DNA of 64,000 nucleotides from Ramazzottius varieornatus (Eukaryota; Tardigrada; Eutardigrada; Parachela; Ramazzottiidae): assembly GCA_001949185.1 (NCBI GenBank), contig BDGG01000008.1, positions 865,648 through 929,647 on the forward strand, written 5' to 3'. The notes under the pieces were generated by a model. That model was not told the origin of the DNA. It saw nothing but the letters and a program-made list of their open reading frames with translations, and made no database searches. A program made the translations under genes and the position numbers. How positions within the stretch are numbered: position 1 is the stretch's first letter; each line of letters opens with the position of its first letter. Positions 38,098-58,000 of this stretch are shown piece by piece.

Positions 38098-39730
38098 CTA
38101 CAGTCCGCCAGTGCGAGATGAGCTGTGCGAAGAACTGTGCTGCTCCGATGACGACATCGTGGTTCCACCGCTGACGGTATGTCTGCAAAAGACAAACAAA
38201 CATGGGCAAAAGTCTAGCTAGGAGAAACACAAAGAGGGAAACTAATGTTCTTACCCGGCTGCAGTGTCCATCGTGACTTGGACATCGGTATGCATCTTAG
38301 AACGCTCCAACGCATCGTTGGCCAGCTGACGTTCGTGCTCCAAAGCGGCCTTTGCTCGCTTGGCTTCCAGCTCGATTTCCGCCTTCTGCTTCTCGATGGT
38401 ACTTCCCACAACTTCCTTGCGGAACCTAAGAGGAGAAAATTCCCAATTAGTACGGGAAACTCTGAAATTCTAGAACGATCAGCTCTTCGTCTCAATCAGT
38501 ACAGAATGACTTACTCGATGTCTCGCTCGTGTTGCTTCTCCAACGCCTTGCGGATCTTCTCAGCCTCGTGCTCGGCCTCCTACAAAAGAACAGCTTACAG
38601 TTTCGAAAGGAGCACAGGGCAGAATGAGTTTGTAAATACGAAGAGGAACTGACCTTGCGGTAGGCTTCCGTCTTCTTTTCCAGGTCCTTGTCAGCATGAC
38701 GGTTGATGGCCTCCTGTTCACGAGCATATTTCTCCTCATCCCTCATTCGCTTCTCGCGAGCCTCAGCAGTCTCAACGATGTTGACATCAGCCGACGAGCC
38801 AGTGATACGAGCTGCAGAGGCCGTGAAACCCTGTCAAACAGAAAAGACGGAAGTTAGTTGATAAACGAAACAAACAATCAAGGATCTTCAATTACTCGAC
38901 GGTACAGTGAGTCAAGGTTGAGATTCAAAATATAAGAAAGTCACTTACTTGACCGACGATCTGTTCGGCCATGCCAGATGCTCCGGTGGAGATGATCGGA
39001 GGCGCGGTATCGATGACTGGAGCTCGGACCTGAAATTAGAATTCAATACCATCTTTGAAAGTACCTTGACCCAGGACAATGAGTTCAATGCCGAAGTCAA
39101 TTTGAATACAATACCTCGGTGTGAGTGTACGAAGTGTTCTTCGAGGCCTCCGTCGTCATGTGTCCTCCTTCCTGGTGCATGGTTGAAGAGTACTGCGAAG
39201 CTCCGGTGACAGCTCCGCCGGTTGAAGAGGACATGTGGGAGGAATGGCTGCTTGCAGTGGTACCACCGACGCCACCGGTGCGCACCAAGGTGGCATCCGT
39301 GGGAGTGAAGTTCTTCAAGTAAAGAAATAATTGCTAGTCACAGCATAGAGCACAGTACAGCGTGTAAGGTCAGTGATCACCGAAACCCGACTGTCCAATT
39401 GCAAAATCGATAACTGGAAAAAAGCCAGAACCGTATGTGGAAGGAGGAAGGCAACTCACCAAAGCGGGATCTCCGTGACCAGTATCGACTCCAACGCGAA
39501 CTTCCTGCAGACCTTTCTTGTCGTCCACCTTGCGCTAGAAATAACCACAGTTAGTACCGTAACACCTGAGGCAGCAACGACGAGAAAATGCGAGGAGAAG
39601 AAAACGTACTTCCTCGACGCGCTCGAATTTTTGCTGCAAAACAAGAAATGTTCATTGTTGATTGATTATGGGAAAGGGAGAACGGCAACATGCTGAAGGA
39701 CATGGCACTTACTTCGTGGGTATGAGACAT
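38098..39730 (-). CDS. CAHS: CAHS, cytosolic abundant heat soluble protein (tardigrade-specific)
   Basis: Intrinsically disordered, heat-soluble cytosolic protein of tardigrades that gels or forms filaments on drying and protects cell contents. Nine exons: 39730-39713, 39633-39610, 39534-39460, 39312-39115, 39029-38949, 38830-38654, 38579-38515, 38425-38255 and 38182-38098; 297 residues, single frame. Family signatures: [20 protein letters not shown] then [51 protein letters not shown]; and the charged helix [20 protein letters not shown] running to [12 protein letters not shown], then [11 protein letters not shown]. The helical linker has the usual Lys/Glu heptad pattern. It is longer than typical CAHS proteins (about 220-240) because of an extra N-terminal Ser/Thr/His/Gly-rich region of about 110 residues. 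Most introns are phase 0 and the first two exons are only 18 and 24 nt. A TATA box lies at 39879-39886. Confidence 0.97.
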
Positions 39731-39878
39731 GGTGTAAGAGCTGGGAGACTGTGCTTGAGGGATTTCCGAACAGGAGGACAGGGAGTGGAGTCCAGAATCT
39801 GGGAAGAAACTCAGTAAGGGCGATATGCAAATGGCAGACTAACAACGGAACAAGGAGAGGAAAACGAAAACATCGGCC

Positions 39879-39886
39879 TTTTTATA
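39879..39886 (-). promoter_or_regulatory. TATA box of the CAHS gene
   Basis: GGTATAAAAAGGCC on the minus strand, about 150 bases upstream of the CAHS start codon. A strong TATA fits a highly expressed or inducible gene. No full heat shock element is seen next to it. Confidence 0.65.
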
Positions 39887-39989
39887 CCGGCACGGCTGAT
39901 GGGCGTGGTTCAGCCATTTGGTTATTTCCATTCAGAGTTCTTGTACAAAAGGAGCCACGCTACCAATAGCGACCTCTTATTTCAAACAG

Positions 39990-40556
39990 CCGTTAACCAT
40001 TGGCGAAAGTTTCTCCTGGTCAATCCACGCAACACGGTCGACTTCGTACGACTGAATGCGTTGTTCATCGAATCGATACGGAAAGTCCTGTCTTTTTTAG
40101 CTGTTCTCCGTAGGTGGAGTTATCTATGTACAGCAGGCCATCGCGTGCAAGGTCGAGTGCGCAGTGTTCTACCTCTTGCACATGCCTCCATTGTCAAAGC
40201 CGTATCTTCTGGTGTAATGTATGCAGGTCTAGGACGCAAGGTATACTGGTTGACGCTTGACACTGGTGAAAATTTTCTTCCAAACAGCTGGGTTTGTCTA
40301 ATTGTTCTCATACGAAGTCGAAAGTCTTTCAACTCCATTCATGAACTCTGGATCTTGATGCTTCCACCTTGTCCGGGGTTCTTGTTGAAGCAAACGAAGG
40401 AGCCGTAGTTCGATCCAGCGGAGTCGAGAAGATGCACGCAACAGCATCGACAGAAGCAAGTACTGTACGGGAGTGAGGTCCAGTTTCCGACAGAAGTGAT
40501 GCAGCGATATTGTTTCCTTTGAGCACAGACTGGACATTTGTCTCCACCTTGCAAAG
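39990..40556. other. Divergent promoter region between CAHS and Pecanex
   Basis: Upstream of both CAHS (minus) and Pecanex (plus). Open frames here, on both strands, have no splice or family support. Confidence 0.4.
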
Positions 40557-49479
<8,923 letters not shown>

Positions 49480-50456
49480 TGTTTGTATCTGTTTTGATAA
49501 TTTTTACTCATTCTTGGTTTATTTGCGATAGACAATGATTTGATAAGGCTCTTAACGAAAAGGCGAAATGTCTGATGGTTTTCATGTGATACCTTTTGTA
49601 CCCGAAGTTGCGAAGTTCCTGCTTCATATGTCGCTCTGTAGTCACTGTATGCGGAAGATATTCCATGGATTCACCAACCTTGTTCTCTACTATCACCGTT
49701 GATCTCTTCCGTAGCTTTTACGTCACTCTTTTTTTATTGTTATGGTCAGATACCATAAAGGTTTGTGCGATTTTTTATCAAAACCGCCACTTTCTGCAAC
49801 ATCGAAGGCTTGTAAAACACTCAGATCCCTTCGCTTCGACTTTCTTGCCTTCCATACTCAGATCCCTTCGCTTCGACTTTCTTGCCGTCAAGGAAGTATC
49901 TGGATCTGGAACGAATTTTCGTAGTATAATCCGAAAGTCTTCCACAATTCCCACTAACGGACACTCGTGGAATGTTTTTCGCCCTGCATCCATGACTATG
50001 GCCGGGACTCAATCTCGTGGACTGTGACACAGTGGCCACTCCATCAATCAACGCATCAGAGACTCTGAGTCTTGATTTGGCAACAAAGGCGGAGCTTACC
50101 ACAAACTATGACTCACCTGTAACAGTCATTTTCAGGCAAAGGATCCTAAGGAACAGTCGCATTATCCATAATCTTACGGAATCATGGAATGTGCTGCATC
50201 TCTCTTGACATCCAACACAATCACAGGTTGTCGCTTGTGAGGAGCTATCCCGGATCTGGGAGAAGAGGTTTCGGATCGGGAACGCCTGCAGGAACAAGAG
50301 GTGCGTGCTGGACAGTTGGACTGGATAAAACCGCGACATTGTGTCTCAGCTGGGATATCAGTCAATCAAGCGTAGGTGCTCATTCGGATTATGGATATCT
50401 TCAATTTATGTTTTCACTTTTCTAGGGTTGTTCTGTCGGGAATCCAAGCTGAAGAA
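49480..50456. other. Pecanex 3' flank and DDAH-like 5' flank
   Basis: No separate gene seen. Contains a 30-bp direct duplication (49823-49889). An acceptor-like TTTTCACTTTTCTAG just before the DDAH-like start (50425) suggests a 5' UTR intron. Confidence 0.45.
49823..49889. repeat. Two-copy tandem repeat, 30-bp unit
   Basis: The string beginning CTCAGATCCCTTCGCTTCGA and ending CTTTCTTGCC occurs twice, identical, separated by seven bases (period 37). Recent local duplication in the Pecanex 3' flank. Confidence 0.85.
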
Positions 50457-52025
50457 ATGCAGTATAGTGACGCCATCGTTTGTGGTGTTCCGGACAATAT
50501 CCAGCGTTATGCTACCGGTGGACAGATTGTCGATGTACAGAGGGCCCGGGAACAACATCGAGTACGGGGAATCTAACGGAAGTTGTGGATCTGTCTTATG
50601 TGGAGATGTCTCTCTGTATTACAGATATACGTGGAGACACTTCGAAAGTTGGGCATGGATGTCTGGGAACTGGAAGCAGACGAGCAGTCTCCCTCATGTC
50701 CGTTTGTAGAAGACACGGCAGTGCTGTGTGGGGATGCAGCCCTTCTTTGTCGACCGAGTAGCCAGCGCGAGCAAGAAGTCAAAGTGGTCAAATCTATCCT
50801 CTTCCGAGAATTCTCCCACATTGAGCTCATCGAATTCAAAGATTCCCAAGCCAAACTTGACGGGGCAGACGTCCTGTTCACCGGTACGAAGAATCCATGT
50901 GTTGCTCCGCGGTTTGTCACTAACGAAAGGGCTGTTTGCAGGTCGGGAAATTTTTGTGGGAATTTCTCAGCAGACGAATGAACTGGGCGCGCAACAGGTG
51001 GCCAAAGCCTTCCCCGACTACCCTTGTCTAGGTAGGTCACTTGTTCGCCTGAGTCTCTCTCTCAGGGTGTCCGCATAAACGTGCTGTTTGGGTTACTGTA
51101 GCTGTAAGGATGGATTCGGAGAAGAACGTGAACCTGCGTAGTGTCGTATCGATGGGAGGATTGAGAGCCATTATCGCGGGCGAAAGCCCACTAGCGAGAA
51201 AAATATTACAGGTATGTTCGCCAGCTGAACCTGATTATGCAACAAACTGAGCTCCAGAAATGGAGGATTTGCGGTTCTGGTTGCAGAAAATCGAGCAGGA
51301 AGCCACGTATCGTTATGACATTGTCCACGTCCCGGACGAGATCGGTATGTACGCGACTGCTAAATGCTAATCAGCCTACGATGCTCTGTACTGACACACT
51401 AAAAGACCATCTCAGTTAAATTTTTGATGCCTTGTATGGAGAAATATTGTGCACAGTGGAGAAATCGGAGCGCAATTGGAAAGTTAAGGTTTTAAACCTA
51501 ACATATTCTGCTTGGATTGAGGCTGTAGATAAGCCTATACTGCAGATCAGGCAGTATCAACAAGAGACTGTCATAAAAGCTTTGATGATTGCAGCCAACT
51601 GCCTATTTGTTAATGGTACTCTCCTCCACAAAGCCGGTTATCCCAGCGCAGCCAAGGTATGTCCGTCCACGTTAATTATTGACTTTGGCGTTTGTGGCCA
51701 CTCTGTGCAGGCACCACACAGACTTTAATGTCGGTTCGTCATGAGCAAACATGACTGCATAGTCTTTCTTTGTTTACAGGTCCTCGCTGATAAACTGCGC
51801 TGTCCCAAAGTTAGCTTGGACCTGAGGTGAGTCTAACAACGTGCTGCGCATTCTTTCACATCGGCATGGCATTGCGGAAGAAGGTTGCTCGGTTTGTCAC
51901 TGTTTGTGGTTGTTTTTTGTTTTGACAGCGAGTTCGCCAAGCTGGATGGAAACATGACATCGTTCAGCCTGTTGATACCAAAGAGTCACTTTCGTCGGCC
52001 TGTTGTAAATCATGCCGATAGTTAG
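50457..52025 (+). CDS. DDAH-like protein lacking the catalytic His and Cys
   Basis: Homologue of dimethylarginine dimethylaminohydrolase, a cytosolic enzyme that hydrolyses asymmetric dimethylarginine to citrulline. Eight exons: 50457-50561, 50625-50883, 50942-51031, 51102-51211, 51287-51344, 51595-51656, 51780-51826 and 51929-52025; 275 residues (human DDAH1 285). Conserved: ADEQSPSCPFVEDTAVLC with the substrate-binding Glu/Asp pair, KLDGADVLFTGREIFVGIS and VPDEIAANCLFVNGTLLHKA. The catalytic His of human DDAH1 (His173, in LHLKS) aligns with Asn (VNLRS). The nucleophile Cys274 (in GLLTCCSVL) aligns with Ser (GNMTSFSLL). Both changes should abolish hydrolysis, so this is a probable pseudoenzyme under coding constraint: intact frame and eight good splice pairs. 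A true upstream start is possible, but the ATG at 50457 begins close to the family start. Confidence 0.9.
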
Positions 52026-52648
52026 CCCTTCTCCCATGAGCGACGAAATTCGACCGTAAAAGCGACCAATTGTTTTTTCGATTCGAGTAGACGATAGTGT
52101 CATCAGTGCAGCTTTTCTTCTTACCGAACCAGTTACGCCTGTTTTGTAATCTGGTTGCCTGTTCCATGTTTCCGTTTCCAGTCATTCCTGCCTTTTTCGG
52201 TTCTAGACAACGCTTTTCTGGTTTTTATGCATTTTATATCTGGTTTCACTTGGTACCCTTGCGTGACCGACACTGAATTCATTGATGGAAGGTTTTTTAT
52301 TGATTCACAATAATTATCACAGAAAGAGAGCGCATATCAAAGTATCCGACAATCAGCAGAATGCGAAGGCAGTGCACAGAAAATCTGTGAATATTTTGCC
52401 TGTGAATGTGCCTCGACACTGAATCACTAATCAATCACATTTTCTCGCGCTTCCTCCAAAGGTAAGTTAGATATCACGTAGTGCATAGAGAAGCGAGAAC
52501 GATTCAGTCGAAGAACTCAAGAGACAACACAAAAGTGAAGTGGCCTCGTATCAGTAACTGACCGACCACAGGGATGGCTAGATAATGAATATCTTTAATG
52601 CCATTCCATTCACCGGGCTAGCTTCTGTACAACGTACTTCCGCTTGCT
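52026..52648. other. Intergenic, convergent 3' ends of DDAH-like and GRAMD1 genes
   Basis: No gene seen. The region takes the 3' UTRs of two convergent genes. Confidence 0.5.
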
Positions 52649-55600
52649 TCACTGCTGCAAAACCTTTTCGCTCTCGCTGAATGACAAGCTGGTATGCAGC
52701 TCTTCCAAGGCTGTACTGATCTGTAATCACGAAAGAAATCGTTTATTCAGAAACACGAACGTTCTAACGAACAGCAGTTCCGTATCGAAAGAAAACATCG
52801 AGCCAACCTGATGCATGCCGTTGAGGACGTGGATTAATCCTTCGTTGATGTTCTTTAAGAGGGGAGCGTTCTTGGGCTGGCTGAACTTGTCGATTAGCCA
52901 GTACCATTGCTCTGCTTTGACCGTCCGCGGTGGACAGAAGGCACCCTCGGTGCAAGAAGCGGTACTAGCTGTTGTTTCCCCTGTGCCGAAGGTAAACCAG
53001 TCCCATAGCCGCCAGTACAACACCACGTTGACCAACAACAGTATCAAAATCCTGTAAAATCAAAATTTGATGGTTTGGGATAGAAAGACGGTATACAAGA
53101 GCATACTTACACATAGATTAAGCGTTTCATGCGATAATGCTCCGCTCTGGTGACGAAGACAGGGTTGTCCGTGGGGTCCTCGAGGTTCACTTGGCTGGCG
53201 TCGATTGTCGATGCTGCAAAATGAATGATACCCACGAAGCTAAACCTTTGTTCGGTGTAGCCCACATGAGTGAACAGTACTTACCTCGTTGCGTGCGTCT
53301 TGTATTGAAAGGTGTTATGGAAGCAACACTGGTCAGGCGACTGAGAACAGGCATTTCTGCCGTCGAGCGCTTCTTGCTCAGCTTAGTTTTGTCGTCCTCG
53401 ACCAGGCCGTCCACTGCATCGCCACCTGTTGCCAGCTCGGCTTCGTAAAGGCTCAGACGGCCCTCTAAACAGGTGAAGCATCATTTTGACAAGCAAACAG
53501 GTTATCATCGAAGAGAGTTACAGTGCTGTGGGACGTCAGAAGGAGGGAGTGTGAAGAGACTTACTGAGGTCGGCCATGTAGTCGCGAAGCTGATCCATGA
53601 CACTCTTCTCCAGGACGGCCTTGACAGCCCAGTTAACTTTGCGAAAGACGACTTCGGTGGACACCTTCAGAGAGGAGCTGGCTGGTGCACCAGCTGAGAC
53701 CACTTTGTACAGCAAATAGTGCGTGACGACCGAAAAGCTATCACCGTAAGGGGCACCGTGATTCTGCGCCACAGAGTCCACCAGATGCAACCTACCCGTC
53801 AGCGACTCTTTCAGTAACGTCTACGACGAACACTCACGCGTTACAGGCAGCTAGTTCAGTAATCACAAACAACACGAGGATACATAAGAAAGGCCCATGC
53901 AAAAATCGATACCAAACTGTAAAAGAGGCCGAAATCATTTTACCTGCCGCTCTACGGTTCGAATGGTTTTCGGACCAAGAGAGATGCGGTACTTGACATC
54001 GCGGACTTGGCAGTCGGTTGTCGGATCCAAGTTCCACTGTCCAAACTCCGTGTCCATTATTTTGCGTCTAGCAAACATCTCCTGCAAACCAATACACTCG
54101 CTTAACGAACCCCTCTAGCGTACCTACGAAATACGGGCGAAAATGAAGCCTACCTTGAGGAGGGTGGATTCAGAAAAGAGGACTAGAAAGAGTCTATCAA
54201 AAGGAATGCGAAATTCATGGTCAATGAGCATTTGTCCCTCCAAGCTCGGAATGAAGAGCGGCGCGTCGGAGGCGTCATCGTCTTCTGCCACAAAGTCTGA
54301 CCCACTTTCCGACCGATCATCCCCCACCGAGCTGGTACCCGCTTTGACTCCGTTCTCCATGTCCTCCACAGGAGTGGTGGCCGTCGGAGTGGTGGCCGTC
54401 GGAGTAGTCGCCCCGGTGGACTCTGAAGCTGTGCTATGGTGCTTGTCCTTCTTCCTGGAGGTGGAAGGAGCCACGTCGCCAGCCTGGCCTTCGTCCGAGT
54501 CACCCTGTGCGGACCCAGCAATCTCTTCCGGGTAGGAACGCAGATAGGCTGGCTGGACGTAGTCTTCGTCGTCGCTGGTCAAACCCAGCTCGTCACCATA
54601 TTGCGAATGGACGAACGACCACATTTCCGCCGTCGTCATCGGCTAGAAAAAAGACAGTAAAATGGAAGACCAAAAGGTGATTGCATAAGGTCAAACGAGA
54701 CGTTCACGATCGTCATCTTGAGCGGCGCAAGCTGCCAGTTGGTAGTAACTGAAACATGCGCCACTTGAGCTAAAGCTCTTCGTACGTTCCGTTTGCCGAT
54801 CTGATAATATATCAAAGGGAAGTTCTTTCTACGTTCAGCTTACACATACCTGTTCTTTGAGAGCTCCTTGCCAGATACGATACAGGTTAGTGAAGATCTT
54901 GTCCCGTTGTCCAAACGAGGTGAAATAATTCTGCTCGCCAGTCTCCGTCGTGTAACTGAGAGCGTTGGGGATGATCTTGGCTGTCCGCTCTTTGGACAAG
55001 GCCGTCACTGTCTTCCATGGCGTGCAGATCTGCGAGAAGAACCAGACATCAGACTTAGTTCATAGCGGCTCATTTGGGCTTCATTGGCCCTACCGTAGTC
55101 TCCCAAGCCAGAATCTTGGCGTAGAAGCAGATGTGATACTGTGAGACGTAAAGCCTTCCCTGCACCAAGATATCCTTTTGTAGCGCACATGAATGATCTA
55201 ACAGGAAGGAGACAGTTCGACGTGAAAGCAACCGTGCTAACTTTAACTCATAGAATCACCCAGAGGAAACCTCACCGACGAGCAGTCGTTCACTTGCATC
55301 CAGTAAAGGAAAAAGTTTTTTGAGTTCCTCACTGCGTTGTTTATAGGTTGGATACAATGACTGCAACAGACACAACACCAGGTCCTGAAGACAACCTTCG
55401 AATGATAGTATATAAACGGCTTTACCTGATACCAGCGTCCATGCTTCTTTTTATCCGAACCCTTTCCGCTTTTGCCCGTTGAGGAGGAGATCGAGCTAGC
55501 ATCTGATCCATGCCGATGAAGAGGTGCGGAGAGTGTAATCAACGGTGCTCCGACTGGGGCACTACTGGGAGCGGAAGGTGCATGCTTCTTCTTGGGTAGC

Positions 55601-56465
55601 TTGGTCGAGACAGACGACGTCCGGAGGCGTTCTGCCGTCTCATGCGCTCCACCCGTTATGACCGTCTCCTCAATTCTTCCCGACTCTACATGCACATCAT
55701 TCAGTGATGAAGAGAGGATCTTACCATCGTCCAGCTTTGTATCCGAGCCTGTACCACTCATGGACGAGGAGGTTGCATCGACAGTCGTCGTACTGGTGTT
55801 ACCACTTCTCGATTCCGTATTATTGTCCTTGTGCTGGCTACTCGAACTCGAACTTCCGGTTGACGCGGCCTGTTTCATTTTGGTCAGCTCTTCTTCCATC
55901 TGGCTTACGCGTTTCTCTGACTCCGAAGGCGGTGAGGTGGATCGACGAAGAAGCGGATCTGTCACATCTTCTGTTAAGCTGCTGCTGCTACTGCTGATGG
56001 ACTTTCTCGACACGGAATCAGATACTTCTTTACCTGCACCATCCCTCCCGTTCTCGGTGACTTCGGAGGTAGTGCTGGAATGCTGTTCAGTGGTTGAGCG
56101 TGTAATATCACCTGATGTAACAACAGGCGGAGCTGGCGATAACTCCTCTGCGTCATGGTTAGAAGTTATGGACGAGGACAACGACGACTCGTTGAGCGAC
56201 TATCGAACAAACATTTACGATAAGATAATACTACATACAGGTGAGTACTTGGCTCTCTTACGGGTTAAGCGACAGAATCGTAAGTAATGCTTGGCTAGTT
56301 ATCACTTATTACCTCCGGCTGCTCGGGGAACTGCCGTTTGCTGTTGTCGACGACATTTCCATCCTGCGGGTTCTCGCTAAAGTTAATAGGAAGACTGGTC
56401 GAGTTTTCCAGGCTGGTTGGCGTTGTAGTATTCTGCTGAATCTCTGGAGCTTCCTTGTTATCCAT
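52649..56465 (-). CDS. GRAMD1: GRAMD1/Aster ER sterol-transfer protein
   Basis: ER-anchored protein at ER-plasma membrane contacts: the GRAM domain senses accessible cholesterol and phosphatidylserine, and the VASt/ASTER domain carries cholesterol. Twelve exons from 56465-56313 to 52720-52649, about 925 residues. Order: Ser/Thr-rich N-terminus of about 305 residues; GRAM domain (SLYPTYKQRSEELKKLFPLL, QGRLYVSQYHICFYAKILAW, PWKTVTALSKERTAKIIPNA); acidic Thr/Ser/Pro linker with a three-fold TATTP repeat (54366-54410); VASt domain (IPFDRLFLVLFSESTLLKEM, DVKYRISLGPKTIRTVERQ, SLKVSTEVVFRKVNWAVKAV); and a transmembrane helix (RILILLLVNVVLYWRLW) with a lumenal tail. Metazoan GRAMD1A-C share this order. 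The exon 11 donor is an unusual GTTGGC. The paralogue within GRAMD1A/B/C cannot be assigned. The intron between GRAM exons and linker exon holds a MITE. Confidence 0.93.
54366..54410 (-). repeat. In-frame 15-bp tandem repeat in GRAMD1
   Basis: Three units related to GGAGTGGTGGCCGTC (plus strand) encode consecutive Thr-Ala-Thr-Thr-Pro. It lies in the disordered linker between GRAM and VASt domains. Confidence 0.75.
54700..54805. repeat. Palindromic MITE copy in a GRAMD1 intron
   Basis: Core about 54718-54772: degenerate left arm TTGAGCGGCGCAAGC and right arm CATGCGCCACTTGAG, followed by CTTCGTACGTTCCGTTTGCC. Confidence 0.6.
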
Positions 56466-56469
56466 TGTG

Positions 56470-57379
56470 GGAATGTACGCGAGAACTAGTCTCAGTATCC
56501 TGCAAAAGCAGCAAAGAAGCTGATTATGGTTTACACTTTACAGGGCTCAAATCCAAACCTATCGAATTGCGCATGATGTCACCAAGTTACCGAGAGCTGC
56601 AATAAAGACCGCGCTGCGCGCAACAGCCAAAAAGTGACGTAACGCACAAGAGAACCAGTACATGACAAATTTCGTGATGAGGATCTACTTACGGTAGGCT
56701 TCCTAGTGACCGATCATTTCTCTTTCTTTCTTCGTCTTACTGCCTCCACGCATGCTCGGGAAGCATAGGACCAAATATCAACGGATGATGGACGCAAAAC
56801 AATGCGCGATATCTCAGACAACGCAGCACACTAGAACGACAAAATAGAAAAATTAAAAATCACGTGTTTTGTATATTGGTTTCCCAGGAAAAAAGGCGTG
56901 GCATCGACGGCCTGATCAAGATAAGCGAATGGCCGAGTGCGCGCGGTTACTGAGGGGTTGAAGGCACTTTTGTGACTTTAGAGCTGCAGTACTTTGCGTG
57001 CTGAAATCAACGGCGTGCCAAAATGCGGCTAGACTCAGCACCCGCCGTAGACTGATAAAGAACAGCCATGAGTACTTACGCCGAAGTTCGGGAAACCAAG
57101 TCGTGATCCGGCGTTTTGCGAAAGAATCGCCTGATCCTATTGGAACAACAGCTTTCTTTTGCTTTGGTTGAATGGTCGATGACGTAACGAATATTCGCTC
57201 CGCCTCGCTATTCACCTGACGCAATCACTCTTGAGCATGTGTCCCAGTCTCCGGCAACGCAAAGTACAGCAGCTCATCAGTGGTTGGAGCCTTGGAGGGT
57301 TTAAGTTAGGTGTGACATGTCACGGTCATGTCACATACCGCGCAATGTCACTACACAATCTGAATGTCTTTGTTCCTTA
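56470..57379. other. Upstream of GRAMD1; no gene seen
   Basis: About 900 bases with the GRAMD1 promoter and no supported gene. A minus-strand open frame at 56916-57224 has no splice or family support. Confidence 0.4.
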
Positions 57380-58000
57380 GGCGTTGCTTTCCGCCGCTTG
57401 CTGTTCGTGTCGCCGCGGACGATCAGCGGACGCAGAAACCTTCACGGACCCTTGTCAGTTGTCACGCGCAGGATGGGTCGCCAACCTGGAACTCTATCCA
57501 AGGAAATCTGTGGATTCTGGCAACAGCAAGCTCGTAAGCTCGTAAGCTCGTAAGCATGTCGGCTACAACTGCTGTTGACGTCCTCTTTTTCTAGAATCGG
57601 ATAGTGAGATTACGAGAGGTGTTCCGGTCTAGGAGGCTCAGCGCCGCAATTCGTCCGTCCGCGAGGACTTTCCATTGTTGTTTCCTATGATTAGCGGAAA
57701 ATGCGCATGCGGGTTACGGGATACTAGAACGTTTTGATATGGCTGGTTAAACTCCGTTTACAGTGTCTGTGAGCGAGCGTCATCGGTTGCTCATTCTGTT
57801 GTCTTCAGATTCGCAACAGCAGGAATCGGTCAAATTTTCGCGTCCTAGCGAAGCGTAAAGTTTGTTCTTTTTTAATGGGTTTTACTGTTTGCACAGCGCT
57901 CTGTAATGACGTTTTATCGCCTCGTCGGGAAATACAGGTTAACCTGATAAGGTTCTTGGCGAGGAGTCGACATGTCTGGTGTTCAGCGCGCGATACATTA
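57380..58000 (+). pseudogene. Decayed copy of the Pecanex 3' end
   Basis: Colinear similarity to 49040-49600, through exons 25-27, the introns and the 3' flank of Pecanex. Examples: CGTGTCGCC then GAC..CAGC.ACGC; TGTTCCGG...GGCTC.G.GCC; CCATTGTTGTTTCCTA; ATTTTCGCGTC.T.G.GA.GCGTAA; and CTGATAAGG.TCTT. Introns are kept, so it arose by DNA duplication, not retroposition. The exon 26 donor is destroyed (CCTATGATTAG instead of CCTACAGTAAG) and frames are disrupted. It lies about 8 kb downstream, beyond DDAH-like and GRAMD1, in the same orientation. Confidence 0.75.
57533..57555. repeat. Short tandem repeat (AAGCTCGT)x3
   Basis: Three perfect copies of an 8-mer inside the Pecanex-derived segment. 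Confidence 0.85.

Noticed and set aside
55592-56287. 231-codon plus-strand frame
   Set aside because: Antisense shadow of the Ser/Thr-rich GRAMD1 exon 2; low-complexity coding sequence often leaves the opposite strand open.
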